A program made the translations under genes and the position numbers. Positions 41,275-51,608 of a DNA stretch of 64,000 bases are shown here, piece by piece. Below the pieces are notes generated by a model. That model saw only the letters and a program-made list of their open reading frames with translations, did not search any database and was not told the DNA's origin. Source of the DNA: Epithemia pelagica (Eukaryota > Bacillariophyta > Bacillariophyceae > Surirellales > Surirellaceae); NCBI GenBank assembly GCA_946965045.2, contig OX337238.1, positions 2,046,001 through 2,110,000 on the forward strand, in the 5' to 3' direction. Every line of letters starts with the position of its first letter. Position 1 is the stretch's first letter.

Positions 41275-41890
41275 GAAAGGAGGAGGAACAGCAGCAACGA
41301 ATAGCGAGAGGCGTGATTCATTGGAAACTCACCAGACTCACCAGACATGCCGTTCCAGCCATGCTCTTGGTACAAATCTTGCGTGCACGCACACGGTGAC
41401 TGTTCTTTCACCAAAAACTGTTGAGAGTGAAACTTGGAGCTGTTCAAAGCCCATTTATCTCTCGGATTCCCACCTCCACGATTGTGTGTTGGGGGTGTTG
41501 CCTCGTGCGGCTCTTGTCGTCGTTCTTGGGAGCGACCATGCCATTCGAATAGGGTCGCAGGTATCAAAAATAGGGGATGTGACGAGCTCTTCTCCTACAC
41601 ATTCCTCGCCAAGAATTAAGACCGCACTGATGTCAAGATTGATCCTCGCTTTGCAGACTCTACGTATCACTTTTTTAATTTACTTATCGGCGGGGCCATA
41701 ATGAACTCACGTGAAGCATGGCATGGAAGTGAGGACTCTCCACACCAGTTTGTTTGCATCTTAGCCATTTAAAAAGATGACATTTCCAACCCAAGAGAAA
41801 GGATGGAACCTGATGAATCAATTCGTCATGTCGTACTTTACAGATGCATTAAAGTAATATTGAAGGAACTGTCTTTGGTCTTGGATACTA
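41275..41890. other. Convergent intergenic region
   Basis: Short unsupported ORFs only. Confidence 0.4.
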
Positions 41891-44347
41891 CTATTGTTTC
41901 TTACCGTCGGTTTTCTTCTTGGGGTTTGTTGTGGTGGTGGGGGCGGCCGTTGTAGTTGTGGTGGAATTCCCGTTTGTCGCCTGTGGTATCGTCTTGGCTG
42001 GTTTGGTAGGTTGCTTCTTGTTCTTTTTTGTTGGTATCAACAATCGAATGGGCGACAAAAACCATATTGTCTGAAAGACGAACCGCACACTGGCGGCAAT
42101 CGAACGCCAAACCAAGCACAAGGCTTGTCCCATGGCCCTCCAAATTTGATTTCGCAACAGCAAAATCAACAAGAGAGCTGTTCCAATCAAGATTTGCCGC
42201 AAGGTGGTATCCGGTGTTTCACACAATTGATCCAAGAAGTGGGTTCGCACAAAGGAGGGTGACTGAGCTTGTAACCTCGGACAGCGATTTCGAATTTCGG
42301 TCATCGCCTTCTTCCAAACAAGTTCTTGTTGTTTGTGCAAGGCCCGTTTCTGTTGTTGCAGTGCGGTTTCAAATTGCAGGACCTGAGGTGCGACATGGCG
42401 TTGGTAGGTTCGACTTAGTGATTGTTGAACAGGATCGACATGATGTTTCAAATGTTGACGATACCAAGCTTGATACTTTTGTTGATAGGGCTTTAACTTC
42501 TTCGACACGGGTTGGTGCACATGCTCCATCCATTGTGCTTCAACTTCCTGATAGCCCTGTCCCATCCAATATAGGGCATCGTCTTGCACATGCGTCCAAT
42601 TGAAATAACTACGTCTTCCAAAGACTTGTTCCCAATATTCTACCTCTTCTTTCGCGGTTTGTAATTCCCGTGTCAGTTGAGTAACCTGGTCGTTGCGTTG
42701 CTTCAGTGTTGTTTCGTGCTGTGACAAGGCTTGTTTGGTCTTGTCAATTTCCTGTTCTAATGTGGTCTTGATTTGATTTCCCATCGATTTGGTTGCTTGG
42801 ATTTCCTGCTGCAGCTTTTCGCTCATGGTATCCATGACGGCTGTGATTTCGGTTCGCACCCGCAATTCGGTCTGTGCCAACTCCACAGCATGGCGTTTCT
42901 TCAAAGTATCGATATCCAACTCCAAAGTAGCAATTTGAGTTTGCAGCTTCTTTTTGGTTTGTCCATGTTGCGTTTGCAATCTCGCCATGGCCGTGGCATG
43001 TTGCGTTTGAATATCCGTCACAGCCGAGGAATGCATTTGTTTCAAATCCGTCGCTTGCTGTTCGGCTTGTTCCTTTTCCGTCGTTTTCTGTTGATTCAAT
43101 TGTGCCAGCTCCTCTTTCAATTCCGTAATTTGCTCTTCCAGTTGGTCTTGCTTCTTGACATGTTCCACATTGATGCTCTTTTCCTGTTCCAATTGTTCAT
43201 TGGCGGAATCGCAGAGTTCCATTGTCTTGGTGAGATGGATGTCATGTTTCTTGTTTGCCTTTTCCAAGGCCGCTTGACAGACATCGCGAGCTTCAAAGGC
43301 TTGAAGTTTTTCGTCCCACTGGAGTTTGAGTTCTCGTTCCCGTTCCTGAAACTTGTGCTGATATTGACCCTCCATTTGATCAATCAATTGTTGCATAGAG
43401 GCCTTTTGGGCCTCCATTTGCGTCTCCAACGATGACGTTTCTTCTTCGAGCATTTGGACCTTGACGCGTTCAAAACCCAACAAGGTGGCACAATTTTGCG
43501 AGTGCCCATCTTCGGTGGAATTCTTGCTGTCGTCATTCGTGTCATTACCATCCTGTGCCATTTGATCCAACTTTTCTTGAATTTGCACTTGACATTGCTG
43601 TTCGGCTTGTCGTACCGCCTGTTGAAGTTCCAATTGGGCATTGGTTTGGGCAATTTCCATTTCCTTTTTCCAGAGCGTTTCGGTTTCATGGACTCGTTGT
43701 TCCGCCAATTGATTGGTAATGTTGGTACTTTCTTCCCATTTGCTTTGTACATTCTTGAATTCCACTTCCTTTTGTTCCAATACGTCCCGTACCTGTGTCA
43801 ATTCATCCCGAACCTGCGACAATTCCTTGTCCGTCTGACTTTGCAAGCGTGCCATTTGATGCACCAAATCTTGCTTGATGTCTTTCCATTTCCGAGCCTC
43901 CTCGTTTGACGTTTGGAGTTCCGCAGACAACCGTTGCACCTCGGTTTCATGTCGATCCTGTTCCTCTTGCAAGGTTTCGGGAGCGATGCATTCGGCCACC
44001 ACGGAAGCAGCTGGATCCTGGGGATTGTCGCCGCCAAGGGACTGGTCGTCCACTTGGTTCGGTGTCGATTCCCCTGTTCCTTCTTGTTGCGTCCTTTGAG
44101 AGGCAGCCTTCTCCATGCCTTTGTTGTTTTTGTTGTTCATTCTCATGAGCAAACGATTCAGGGGATTGGCCTGAATCATAGAGGGAAGTGACACCACAAC
44201 AATGAGAAGCACGGTTGTCAGTAGTGTGTGGCTCCACATCCTCCGCCGTCGATTCGCCAAAGCAGTAGCAGCAACGACCATCTTGACGTTTGTCGTCGCT
44301 TTGCTGGTACACAGCGTGGTTTCCTCGTTGCAGGTGGATTCAGTCAA
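41891..44347 (-). CDS. Membrane-anchored long coiled-coil protein
   Basis: 818 residues. A hydrophobic leader (HTLLTTVLLIVVVSLPSMIQA, about 40-60) is probably a signal peptide or anchor. Residues about 125-600 are a nearly continuous Gln/Glu/Lys-rich coiled coil with only a short acidic Asn/Asp break near 285. An aromatic segment follows (SYFNWTHVQDDALYWMGQGYQEVE), then a Gln-rich helix, a transmembrane segment (TLRQILIGTALLLILLL, about 725-742), a second hydrophobic helix and a basic Lys/Thr tail. The layout resembles tethering or spacing proteins of the ER and Golgi, but no domain is specific. Ser- and Asn-linked sites are few. Confidence 0.7.
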   Translation of the reverse strand: MTESTCNEETTLCTSKATTNVKMVVAATALANRRRRMWSHTLLTTVLLIVVVSLPSMIQANPLNRLLMRMNNKNNKGMEKAASQRTQQEGTGESTPNQVDDQSLGGDNPQDPAASVVAECIAPETLQEEQDRHETEVQRLSAELQTSNEEARKWKDIKQDLVHQMARLQSQTDKELSQVRDELTQVRDVLEQKEVEFKNVQSKWEESTNITNQLAEQRVHETETLWKKEMEIAQTNAQLELQQAVRQAEQQCQVQIQEKLDQMAQDGNDTNDDSKNSTEDGHSQNCATLLGFERVKVQMLEEETSSLETQMEAQKASMQQLIDQMEGQYQHKFQERERELKLQWDEKLQAFEARDVCQAALEKANKKHDIHLTKTMELCDSANEQLEQEKSINVEHVKKQDQLEEQITELKEELAQLNQQKTTEKEQAEQQATDLKQMHSSAVTDIQTQHATAMARLQTQHGQTKKKLQTQIATLELDIDTLKKRHAVELAQTELRVRTEITAVMDTMSEKLQQEIQATKSMGNQIKTTLEQEIDKTKQALSQHETTLKQRNDQVTQLTRELQTAKEEVEYWEQVFGRRSYFNWTHVQDDALYWMGQGYQEVEAQWMEHVHQPVSKKLKPYQQKYQAWYRQHLKHHVDPVQQSLSRTYQRHVAPQVLQFETALQQQKRALHKQQELVWKKAMTEIRNRCPRLQAQSPSFVRTHFLDQLCETPDTTLRQILIGTALLLILLLRNQIWRAMGQALCLVWRSIAASVRFVFQTIWFLSPIRLLIPTKKNKKQPTKPAKTIPQATNGNSTTTTTAAPTTTTNPKKKTDGKKQ

Positions 44348-44622
44348 GAGCGAAAAATCTTTTTTGGTTGATGCGTGTGGTCATCGACCTTGCCCATCGT
44401 TGATTGAGAAGCAGGCAATAGAGTGAAAGCCAATAGAATTAGGAGTCATCGATGAGGCCATCAAACGAAATGTCCGCGACTCGACCATGCAAAAGCGACC
44501 CAAAATTAGGTCGCTCCAAAAACGTCGCATTGACACAAAGGTGCGACCAAAGAATCATCGAACGGGGGTGTGCGGCGCTATCTTTTCATTCCAAGATTTT
44601 AATCTGAATAATACAAGAGACC
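44348..44622. promoter_or_regulatory. Divergent promoter region
   Basis: 275 bp between the start of the coiled-coil gene (minus) and dynactin p25 (plus). Contains TTAGGTCGCTCC and related GGTCGC strings (44500-44545); no known element identified. Confidence 0.35.
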
Positions 44623-45363
44623 ATGTCATCGACTCTGGAAGAAAGTGATCCGCCACCTCCACCACCACCACCCCAAGAACCGGATGGACCGGATGTGCCT
44701 CCACCACCTCCGCCGTCCGGCGAGGAAGAGGATCCCACCACAGCAGCACCACCACCACCCACCGCCGACGCGTACATTAAAACCACAACGGGGAACTTTG
44801 TCTCGCATCAAGCGGAAATTACCAATGCTCAAAATGTGGAACTCAAAGGTCGCAGTTGGATTGAAGAAGGCGTACGTCTACGAGGTGATTTAGCCAAGAT
44901 TCGCATGGGACGCTATTGCAAATTGTCACGTGGTACCACCTTGCAACCGGCCCCCGCGACACCGTCCTCCTCCCCTTCTCCACCCACCACACAACAACAA
45001 CATGTTCCCATTGTGATTGGTTCGCATACCACCATTGGTCCGGACTGTCACATTCGTGCCGCGGCCATTGGGAGTTATTGTTGGATTGGTCCGAATGTAA
45101 CCTTGGGAGAACGTGTGATTCTCAAGGATGCCTGCGTCATTGAACCCAATGTGAGATTGGGAGCCGATACGGTCATTCCACCCTTTACTCGGGTGAGTAC
45201 AGTCCATATTTCCACCGTGGGAGGAGAATCTTCCAACACGAACCCAGCAACGACACAAGTACTGCATCAGTTGGAATTGCCTCCGGCTACCATTCCCCTG
45301 ATTCAAGAAGAGTCCATGGAGGCCTACAATCAATGTCGAAAATCCATTCAAAGTTCAGCCTAA
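44623..45363 (+). CDS. DCTN5: Dynactin subunit 5 (p25)
   Basis: 246 residues. A Pro-rich N-terminal extension of about 48 residues is not part of the usual p25 (about 180 residues). The conserved body starts with YIKTTTGNFVSHQAEITNAQNVELKG and continues RLRGDLAKIRMGRYCKL, a variable loop, then VPIVIGSHTTIGPDCHIRAAAIGSYCWIGPNVTLGERVILKDACVIEPN, the left-handed beta-helix of hexapeptide repeats, and ends IPPFTRVS plus a helical tail. Known: p25 caps the pointed end of the dynactin Arp1 filament with p27, p62 and Arp11 and helps dynein bind endosomal cargo. The match of the RGDLA and IGSY segments makes this one of the safest calls in the window. Confidence 0.88.
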   Translation: MSSTLEESDPPPPPPPPQEPDGPDVPPPPPPSGEEEDPTTAAPPPPTADAYIKTTTGNFVSHQAEITNAQNVELKGRSWIEEGVRLRGDLAKIRMGRYCKLSRGTTLQPAPATPSSSPSPPTTQQQHVPIVIGSHTTIGPDCHIRAAAIGSYCWIGPNVTLGERVILKDACVIEPNVRLGADTVIPPFTRVSTVHISTVGGESSNTNPATTQVLHQLELPPATIPLIQEESMEAYNQCRKSIQSSA

Positions 45364-47286
45364 AACATTGCATGTCACAACAAATCATGTGTTTTATGGG
45401 AGCAAAGACAAACAGAAAAGACAATCGCATTTCACTCTCTTTGGGGGTAGACAACCTTTTCTCAGTATATTGAAAGGCAGGACAGCTATTATTATTTTGA
45501 GGATTGCACAAGGGCATGTCAAACAAGGATGCTCTATAGACGAAACGAATTTTGAAAATAATGTAGTCGTACCAATAACGACAACATGATAGAGAGATTT
45601 CTGGTTTGTTTGCGACTGTCGTAGGAAATGGACCAAGAGTACGCAGCTATTGCAGTTTTTGAATGAAAGAAAGGAGGTCTACGGGGTTGCAGTGGTACTG
45701 CTCTGGTCGTTGTTGCTTTGCTGTCATGTAAGTACTACCAAATGAAATCCTATGCATCCACTGGATGGCCGTGGGATACTCCGACCGAAACCAGTTTCAT
45801 GACTCTCATGCGGCTACGAGAAGTAGTAGGAGATGGTATAGAGATCTGTGGACGCTACAACTACAGACAGTCGGTGAATCAGAAACAGGTTCTTACGAAT
45901 GATAAAACAAAAGGTACTCTTGGGAGTGTGTGTTTGTGGTTGGTGTCGCTTTTGGTTGCTACGTCGTGTCATGTTGACGTCACAAATCAAAGCATGCAAT
46001 GCTCTTGACTCTGTCGGTTGCCGTTTGTGTGTCCCCCGACCCATCAAACAGGTGTGTATTGGAAATTTGTGGAAACTGAGAAAAAACACTCATAAATTCC
46101 CAGAAAATAGACTGTCCCCTCCACCCAACTCCAGGTAGGAACAACGGAGAGCGCCATGACAATGACGACAACGACGAATGGGATCACATCCAATTCAATT
46201 CCCCACAAGCCGCTATACCAGACCAGCGTGGTTCACAGAGTGTGAGAATTTTCTTGTTCCGCCACCCTTTGCACTTTACCGTGTCGTGAAAACACGGAGC
46301 AACATGGTACGTTCCGCTCTACCCTGCGCTCCAGAGACCAAGTTCCAAATACACAAACCCCCGGAATGGTGTGGAACATGTGATAGTTTGGCAGTCCCTC
46401 AGTCCACAGTTTCCCGATTGCCAATCGCTAATCGCAATGCTTGCAGTTTCACCCGAATCCCTCCACTATGTAGACGAAGGTTCGATTGGACACACGGTGG
46501 ATGACTCTCACCATGGCTGCACAAAACCGTGAGTGGACCCATGCGATGGACAAGAGCATGTATGTCCATGCAAGAAATAATAATGAGAGAATCTGCAAGG
46601 TGGACCAAGTACAATACGTTTTTGTCGTCACGACAAAAACAGAGGGCTCCGTAGTCCTTCAAGTCCAGAGACAATTTTGTTGGTGGGACTGTACCAGACG
46701 GCAAAGGAAGAGAACCAGCCAGACTCGACAAGCCGTCATCGTCTTTGCAGGATTTCGAGGGTCCTTTTTGCCATTTGTGGTAGCCACATATGTCGATACG
46801 CCATAAAGGAGGCCACTAACATGTTAGGAAACACTCACACCCCTGATATGGATGTGATTGTTCCTGGTCCTCTGCTCTTGTAAAGAAAGCCAAATACAAT
46901 CATTTCATCTCCTGAAGAAACGTTCGGAGTGAAAGTATAGTAAGGCTTTGCACTGCTGCCGATACAGTGACAAAAGGGTTCCGATGAGGCCAAGCTTCCC
47001 TTGAAATGGGATTGTGTTTGGACCCGTTCATCTGTCCAAGGTCATCAATCCGATGAATAAGGATACCACGATTGAAATCGCCACCGTGGAGGTCCGTCGT
47101 TGCTGCCGTCTTTCGTTCCGGTTTTGGCCAGAATATTCAGTCCATCCACGTCCATGCCTCTGCCGTTTGTCATTCAAGGCCGGCGGAGGTCACAGCATAG
47201 TACTTTCTGTGTTTTTGTGAAGAAAGACGATCCATACCTTGGTGTTGTCAGAAAATCTGCTAGTGCCATAAAATCTGCAATGTACC
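45364..47286. other. Gene-poor intergenic region (1.9 kb)
   Basis: Several short ORFs on both strands overlap each other and show no domain, signal peptide or consistent codon pattern. No RNA gene was recognised. The right end should hold the Kelch gene promoter. Confidence 0.4.
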
Positions 47287-48486
47287 ATGACGACGACACT
47301 GCATCAGCAAGCACAACGATCTGGGCTTGCCTTTCTAGACATTAATAATAACAGTAACGAGCCACATTGGAATGTCAATGACTGGCCTCCCGTTTTGGGT
47401 GGGTGGCGTTGGTGCCATGCTTCAGTTATGCTCAACCATACCGAGCAGGATGACAATGCACAGACTGTTGTTATTTTGGGAGGAGACAAACAAGGTCAAG
47501 GCTTCACCAACTCAGTTCTGCTGATGAATTTGGCAGAAGAAAATAAGCAATGGCGGGAAGGACCGCCGTTGAATAGCAAGCGAGTCGATCATGCTGCGGT
47601 GGTTTGTTGCGGAGGAGTTTACGTGATCGGAGGATGGAATGGAAGTTCACACTTGGATACTATCGAACGGATTGATGTTCAAAATTTGTGTTCCGGGGCA
47701 GCGGTACGCACCACCAGCAACCAATGGACCACCTTGAATTGTCGATTATCGACGGTAAGAAGTCACTGTGCGGCTGTTACCGTGCACAATCGCTATATTG
47801 TTGTGATAGGTGGTTCCTTCGGAGACCCTTTGTCGACGGTTGATATAATCGATACAGGTATCGCAAGCAACCACACTGTGATTGAGGGACCATCTATGAC
47901 AGTTCCTCGTTGTGCTTGCGCAAGTGCTGTTATTGGTCATCGCATTTTTGTTGTTGGAGGCTCTAGAAATGGGACAGCTCTCGCCGCAGTAGAGTATTTG
48001 GAGATTCATGATCCTTCCGGCAATGAGACAATGAACACAGCAAATGCAGTGTTTCCATCCTCTTGCCGTTGGGCACGCCATGGCAATCTTGACCTTTTCG
48101 TCCCACGGAGAGATCATGCAGTTGTAGCTGTTGGATCATGTCTGATTGTGATGGGAGGTTGCAATCTCAGAGCTCAGACCACTGCAGAAGTCTTGGATAC
48201 TCGCCGAAACACTGTATGGACCTTTCCCCGATCAACAGGGCCTGGTTATATCTCCGGTACTGTGGTTCACTCAAGGGGAATTGTTGTGATTAGTGGAAGT
48301 TGCGATGCTTCTTGTGCGACACTCCCCTTGGTTGACAAGAATACGTGGTGTTTTCGTCTACTCATTGAACAAGTGCCGAGTACAATCTCTGGGACAAGAA
48401 CAAACTCACTGCCATCTGCAGCGGAACGCACTCTATCATGGAAGGAATCTGGTGAGTGCCCTAAGAATGGGAAACCTGAGACGTAG
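47287..48486 (+). CDS. Kelch-repeat protein
   Basis: 399 residues, no signal peptide. At least five blades are visible, each with hydrophobic strand, GG and a downstream Trp or Tyr: VVILGGDKQGQ, GVYVIGGWNGSSHLDTIERID, YIVVIGGSFGDPLSTVDIID, RIFVVGGSRNGTALAAVEYLE and CLIVMGGCNLRAQTTAEVLD. Kelch beta-propellers mediate protein binding, for example as substrate adaptors. No BTB, F-box or other partner domain is present, so its partner is unknown. Confidence 0.75.
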   Translation: MTTTLHQQAQRSGLAFLDINNNSNEPHWNVNDWPPVLGGWRWCHASVMLNHTEQDDNAQTVVILGGDKQGQGFTNSVLLMNLAEENKQWREGPPLNSKRVDHAAVVCCGGVYVIGGWNGSSHLDTIERIDVQNLCSGAAVRTTSNQWTTLNCRLSTVRSHCAAVTVHNRYIVVIGGSFGDPLSTVDIIDTGIASNHTVIEGPSMTVPRCACASAVIGHRIFVVGGSRNGTALAAVEYLEIHDPSGNETMNTANAVFPSSCRWARHGNLDLFVPRRDHAVVAVGSCLIVMGGCNLRAQTTAEVLDTRRNTVWTFPRSTGPGYISGTVVHSRGIVVISGSCDASCATLPLVDKNTWCFRLLIEQVPSTISGTRTNSLPSAAERTLSWKESGECPKNGKPET

Positions 48487-49150
48487 AACGTGTCAATTGA
48501 GACATACTCCTATAAATCTTAAGAGTAAGACGCAATCATGAGAATTAGTACTAGCCAATGGGGTCGCTACGCGTTACACCATGACTCGGCAGCGGATTGG
48601 ATGAGGTATCGGCACTTTCTCATGGTCGGTGCCAACAAAGACAATGGCCATACGATCCCATTCTGGAAGGTCTCTAAAGATACCTCTCGGATACAAGATT
48701 CCCATCCGAATCTGAAAAACAGAGATCCGATTGGTTGGCCATGTCACACAGCCGGAAATCGGTTGAACGGAAAATTTCTGTTTATTAGGGTGTCACAAGA
48801 TAGAAATTAATAGGGTGTAGATCGCCGATTTCCTTTCCGTTGAGAGCTGGACCGTATTTATTGACCGTAAGTATTTTAGAAAGGCAAGCACAGCCCCAAC
48901 TTGGCGATCCTCGATACTGTAGACTAAATGTACAGTATATCAATGGCGTTAGAAGAGCGAGCCTGGGCGAGGCCGGGGGCTGAAAAAAATGGAGGCGATG
49001 GTTGCCGCCAATCCACTCTCGCTCACATCTCACAAATCGCCACAATCATCTCCCTTCTCTCGTTGGACGACACTCTCACATCCAGCGACTATCCACTGTC
49101 TCAAAAAGCAAACAACAACAAGCACACGAGATATATAAATTGTTGTCACC
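48487..49150. other. Intergenic region
   Basis: No supported gene. A CATACTCCTATAAATCTTAAGAGTAAG motif is at 48502-48528, after the Kelch stop. The promoter of the next gene is within the last 200 bp; TATATAAA at 49131-49138 lies about 13 bases before the ATG. Confidence 0.4.
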
Positions 49151-50853
49151 ATGAAGCTTCAAGAATTGTGTTTGGCTTTGACAAGCCTTGTCGTTGTGTC
49201 GGCAGCGCGTGGACTGGGAGGATTTTCGGCCGACAGTCCGGCCGGAAAACGGCTCTTGCGGTCCGCTGTGGTCGAACAAGAGCCGGACCGTAACCTCGAA
49301 GACAATGGATGGAACTTGGGCTCCATGTACATCAAGTACGATGGATGCAGTAGTTTCAATGATCGTGGGGATGACTACTACACCTACTGGCAAGAATACA
49401 ACAACAACGGATATGGTTACAACAACAACAATAACAACAACAACAACCGACAATACAACAACTACTACTTCAAGAACAACAACAATGGCAATCGCCATTT
49501 GGAAGACTACAACTACAACAATAACAACAACAACAACAACAACGGCGACAATGGTCTCCAATTGGTCAACCTCGTTCGATTCACGCTCTGTTACGACAGC
49601 AATTGTGGTGCCTGTACCGGTCAATTTGCCATTGACATGATGACCTTCCTCTACGCCTACGACGAGCACCAGACAACCTTGTTGCAAGGTCGATGTGAGT
49701 CGATTCGCAACAGTTGCTACTGCGATCAAAACCAAAATCAATACTACAACGAAGGAAATCAAAACCAAGGCCGCTACCAACAAAACTGCTACAACAGTTG
49801 TTACAGCCAAGCCGGTTTGAGCGAATGCTCGCAATTTGATAACTATGGTTATAATGGACAACAAAACGGAGAGGATGCGCAGTTTGTTCTCAGTGATTAT
49901 CTTGATTGTAAAGGTACGTTCATGACGAGTCTGAACCCCTTTGTCACACACATATATAGTGTGACTCACTTTGTTCTCTCTCCTGTCTTTCACGTCCTGC
50001 AGAAATGGACTACTATCCCGCAGGCTATGCCAACTACCAACAGAATGGCAATGCCGCTGGTTACTACAACAATCAAAACCAGAACTATGACAACGCCATT
50101 TACTACGTGGGCCCCTACTGCAAGGATGCCAGTTTGATTTACTTGGGCACCTTTTTGGATAACGAGTGCACGTACACCGCCACCCATGCGACGTTTACCT
50201 CCCAGTACAAGACCAACAACGGCGAATCCTTTCCCTACTTTGACACGCCTATTGTGGCCAGTGAAGAATGCATTTCTTGTCAAGACGAAGACGAAGAATT
50301 GGAAATGGAAAACAATGCCAACGCACAACAGGGCAACAACGCCAACAACAACAATGCCTACCAATACATGCAACGTTATTACTACAACAATGGACAAGAC
50401 CAACAACAACAACAACAGGAAGAGCAACAAAACGCACAAACCAACGAATTGTGTGGCTACATTGAAAAGGGAGACGAGGATATTGTGATTTCCTGCGTCT
50501 ACCAAAACGGAGGCAACGGTAACGGCAATGGTAATTACGAAAAGAACTATGCTGGTTGCAGTTATTTGGATATGCTTCCCAAATTGGATGGCCGATACAA
50601 GAATTCGGTGGCTGACATTTCCAACAAGCTAAAGTTGCAAGACAGTTACACGGTTGTCTTGGCCGTTTTGGCAGTGATCATGGTCATGACCATTTGCGTC
50701 ATTACCATGTGCAATCCGTCTTCGATTCCTGATCGAAACGCCAGACTGATCGACATGGATGAGGTACCATCACAACTCAATGCCATGCCTGGAACGGGGT
50801 CCGACCTCCAACCCGCCCTCACTTCGGTGGGTGTCGAAGCCATTGTCGATTAA
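49151..50853 (+). CDS. Asn/Tyr-rich type I membrane protein, one intron
   Basis: Exon 1 49151-49913 and exon 2 50003-50853, joined in phase across an 89-bp GT-AG intron, give about 537 residues. A signal peptide (KLQELCLALTSLVVVSAARG) is followed by an RLLRS...RNLE segment, a lumenal domain with two Cys-bearing blocks (LVRFTLCYDSNCGACTGQF, CESIRNSCYCDQ) separated by Asn/Tyr/Gln runs, and more Cys blocks in exon 2 (VGPYCKDASLIYLGTFLDNECTY, EECISCQD, NELCGYIEKG). Near the C-terminus one membrane helix (YTVVLAVLAVIMVMTICVITM) is followed by a short acidic cytosolic tail. The block pattern is shared by a broad diatom/stramenopile set of secretory proteins of unknown role. Asn runs look like expanded AAC triplets. 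Confidence 0.75.
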
Positions 50854-51608
50854 GGAATTGAAACAACGGACAACCACAAGAAGACGAAGAAGAGGAAGAC
50901 TCTTTTTCCTTTGATTGATTGATGTGAAAGGTCGTCCATCACGAACCTTGGCACACTCACACACACTCTGTACTAAGTATATATATTTGTTTTGATGAAG
51001 GAAGAAAAATCAGAACTGTAGTCGTAGAGTATGGGACTTGATGTTTTTGTATGTAACGAATAATTTAAATCATTTCTTCTGCATTCGATTTCGCGTGCCA
51101 CAATGGACGAATAAAAGTAATCAGCCATGCCTGCTAGATCGTCTTCCTCCAACAGGACATTGTGAGAACAGGTGAGGCGTCTGAGCTTTTCGGGATAGGA
51201 ATTTCTAGGTATTTCCATCACTGAGGCCCCTTCTTCTTGGTGCCTCTTTGGCACGGCCGGATCGATCGTCGTCGCCACGGCTGTCCATCGTCCCATTGAA
51301 GATCAATGAAGTAGTTGTATTTGTATTCTCCTGGTCGTAGGTTGTGCTGCTACAACCTTCAACCTTCAGTTACTCCTACTCCTACTAGGAGTACAATGGT
51401 TGCTGAAAAGTCGACGTATAGCAGACATAGCGAAACACCCAGTCGCACAAATCTTTCGTGCCGCGAAAGATCCCTTTTTCCCGCAGATCTTTGATTGTCG
51501 TGATCTTTTCTTTTCATGAAGATTAATAGAACAAGTCGAGAACATTACAACCCAGAACGAAAACGTCACCCTTCAAGGTTTCTTCCATGATCCATACAGT
51601 ATCCAACC
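50854..51608. other. Intergenic region
   Basis: No supported gene. An ACTCCTACTAGGAGT palindrome lies at 51378-51392. The right end holds the promoter of the dipeptidase gene. Confidence 0.4.

Noticed and set aside
45718-46806. Several 60-110-codon ORFs on both strands
   Set aside because: They overlap each other, lack motifs and show no consistent start or splice structure.
49076-49993. 305-codon minus-strand Val-rich ORF
   Set aside because: An antisense shadow of the Asn codon runs in the type I membrane protein gene.
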